The notes beneath the pieces were generated by a model. That model saw only the letters and a program-made list of their open reading frames with translations. It was not told the DNA's origin and made no database searches. From Flavobacteriales bacterium (GTDB lineage Bacteria; Bacteroidota; Bacteroidia; Flavobacteriales_F; PHOS-HE28): 64,000 bases of DNA. Of the stretch, positions 62,960 through 64,000 are shown one piece after another; position 1 is the stretch's first letter, and every line of letters starts with the position of its first letter. A program made the position numbers and the translations under genes. Where the stretch lies: NCBI GenBank assembly GCA_016788205.1, contig JAEUTA010000014.1, positions 1-64,000 on the forward strand. The letters run 5' to 3'.

Positions 62960-64000
62960 TTACAGCGCTTCGATCACGATCGCACTTCCGCCACCACCGC
63001 CGTTGCAGATACCGGCTGCACCGTATTTGCCGCCGTTCTGTTTCAATACGTTGATCAGCGTAACGATGATGCGCGCGCCACTGCATCCGAGCGGATGGCC
63101 CAGGGCAACAGCCCCACCGTTCACGTTCACCTTCGCAGGATCCAAGTTCATCAGGCGCGTGTTGGCGATACCCACCACGGAGAAGGCTTCATTCAACTCG
63201 AAGTAGCTGATGTCGCTCAGCTTGAGGCCAGCTTTCTCCACCGCACGGGGAACCGCTTTCGCAGGTGTCGTGGTGAACCATTCGGGTGCTTGTTCCACAT
63301 CGGCATAGCTCAACACCTTCGCCAGAGGTTTCAAACCGAGGGCTTTTGCCTTTTCGGCGCTCATCAAGACAAGTGCTGCGGCACCATCGTTGATGGCGCT
63401 CGCGTTGGCTGCCGTCACAGTACCTTCCTTGGTGAAGACAGGCTTCAGCGTGGGGATCTTCTCGAAGATGGCCGCTTTGAACTGCTCATCCTCGGCGAAC
63501 ACCACATCGCCCTTCCGGGTCTTCACGGTCACGGGGATCACCTCATCCTTGAATTTGCCGGCCTTCCATGCGTTGGCAGCGCGGGTGTAGCTCTCAATGG
63601 CGAACGCATCCTGCTCCTCGCGGCTGATCTTGTGCTCCTTGGCCGTATTGTCGGCGCTCACGCCCATGGCGGTCTGGTGGTACACATCGGTAAGGCCATC
63701 CTTGCCGATACCGTCGATCAGTTGGCCGTTACCGAAACGGTAGCCGTAGCGGGCCTGCTCCAGGTAGAAGGGCGTACGGCTCATGTTCTCCATGCCACCG
63801 GCCACGATGATCTCGGCGTCACCGAGCAGTATGTCCTGCGTGGCCATCACCACGGCCTTCATACCGCTGGCGCACACCTTGTTCACGGTGGTGGCTTGCA
63901 CACTGTCCGGCAGCCCTGCGAATTTGCTAGCCTGGCGCGCAGGAGCCTGTCCGAGATTGCCTTGGAGCACGCTACCCATGATCACGGCCTCCACGGCTTC
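62960..64000 (-). CDS. thiolase (acetyl-CoA C-acetyltransferase), N-terminus outside window
   Basis: The open frame runs off the right edge; about 45 N-terminal residues are missing from an enzyme of about 392. The remaining chain has the active-site Cys in NKVCASGMKAVV, the loop GGMENMSRTPFYL, catalytic His in NVNGGAVALGHPLGCSGARI and the second Cys in ICNGGGGGSAIVIEAL. It makes or splits acetoacetyl-CoA or longer 3-ketoacyl-CoA in fatty-acid or PHB-type metabolism; specificity is not decided. The gene continues to the left neighbour NlpC/P60 (3 bases between). Confidence 0.93.
   Translation of the reverse strand, partial: EAVEAVIMGSVLQGNLGQAPARQASKFAGLPDSVQATTVNKVCASGMKAVVMATQDILLGDAEIIVAGGMENMSRTPFYLEQARYGYRFGNGQLIDGIGKDGLTDVYHQTAMGVSADNTAKEHKISREEQDAFAIESYTRAANAWKAGKFKDEVIPVTVKTRKGDVVFAEDEQFKAAIFEKIPTLKPVFTKEGTVTAANASAINDGAAALVLMSAEKAKALGLKPLAKVLSYADVEQAPEWFTTTPAKAVPRAVEKAGLKLSDISYFELNEAFSVVGIANTRLMNLDPAKVNVNGGAVALGHPLGCSGARIIVTLINVLKQNGGKYGAAGICNGGGGGSAIVIEAL

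Overview
The window looks like chromosome of a Bacteroidota bacterium, probably a Flavobacteriales-like lineage with unusually high GC for the phylum (GC judged by eye). Reasons: at least five secreted proteins end in a type IX secretion (T9SS) type A tail and one in a gliding-type (type B) tail; TonB-dependent receptors carry a carboxypeptidase-like N-terminal domain; there is a FecI/FecR pair, a ribosomal bTHX-like protein, a two-helix TPR/LuxR regulator, and several promoters of the Bacteroidota form TAnnTTTG with an upstream TTG. No tRNA, rRNA or CRISPR array was recognised.

Layout. 1-141: tail of an IS3-family transposase. 261-3778: an accessory, AT-richer operon of an adenine-N6 DNA methyltransferase and a small PD-(D/E)XK nuclease, a likely restriction-modification or defence unit. 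3949-8664: TPR regulator plus a large T9SS-secreted beta-propeller. 9222-12713: a Fic protein with its inhibitory motif, a T9SS PKD-type protein and a small beta-barrel. 12763-20707: murQ, a T9SS esterase-like protein, a TonB-dependent receptor, a membrane protein and a beta-CASP metallo-hydrolase. 20712-31393: tryptophan dioxygenase, Spy-like small periplasmic proteins, two parallel-beta-helix proteins, an NHL-type T9SS protein, GNAT and hydrolase genes, a CPBP protease whose N-terminus is frameshifted, and S4 and GreA/B-like RNA/RNAP factors. 31471-43503: delta-60 T9SS protein, a tightly overlapping plus-strand operon (small protein, DUF4440-like lipoprotein, rhomboid, GmhB-like phosphatase, class IV aminotransferase), AlgH, pdxH, a bTHX fusion, trmH-like gene, HU, the operon recQ-mpg-fmt, and ilvE. 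43553-51365: DnaJ membrane protein, SixA-like phosphatase, a Fur-family repressor facing a thioredoxin-reductase-like gene across two matching palindromes, a lipoprotein, and clpB. 51583-62108: a 1438-residue type B T9SS protein, then sigma factor - anti-sigma - STN-domain repeat protein - TonB receptor. 62183-64000: NlpC/P60 protease and a thiolase cut by the window edge.

Most of the window is core chromosome; the clearly accessory part is the left 3.8 kb. The three most interesting units are (i) the sigma/anti-sigma operon in which the STN signalling domain sits on a 16-residue-repeat protein instead of on the receptor, (ii) the Fur-family locus with a duplicated GCAAC-N3-GTTGC operator, and (iii) the methyltransferase-nuclease pair beside the IS remnant. 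A ribosomal bTHX core fused to a histone-H1-like Lys/Ala/Pro tail is a further oddity. All family assignments are from recognised motifs and architecture, without database searches.
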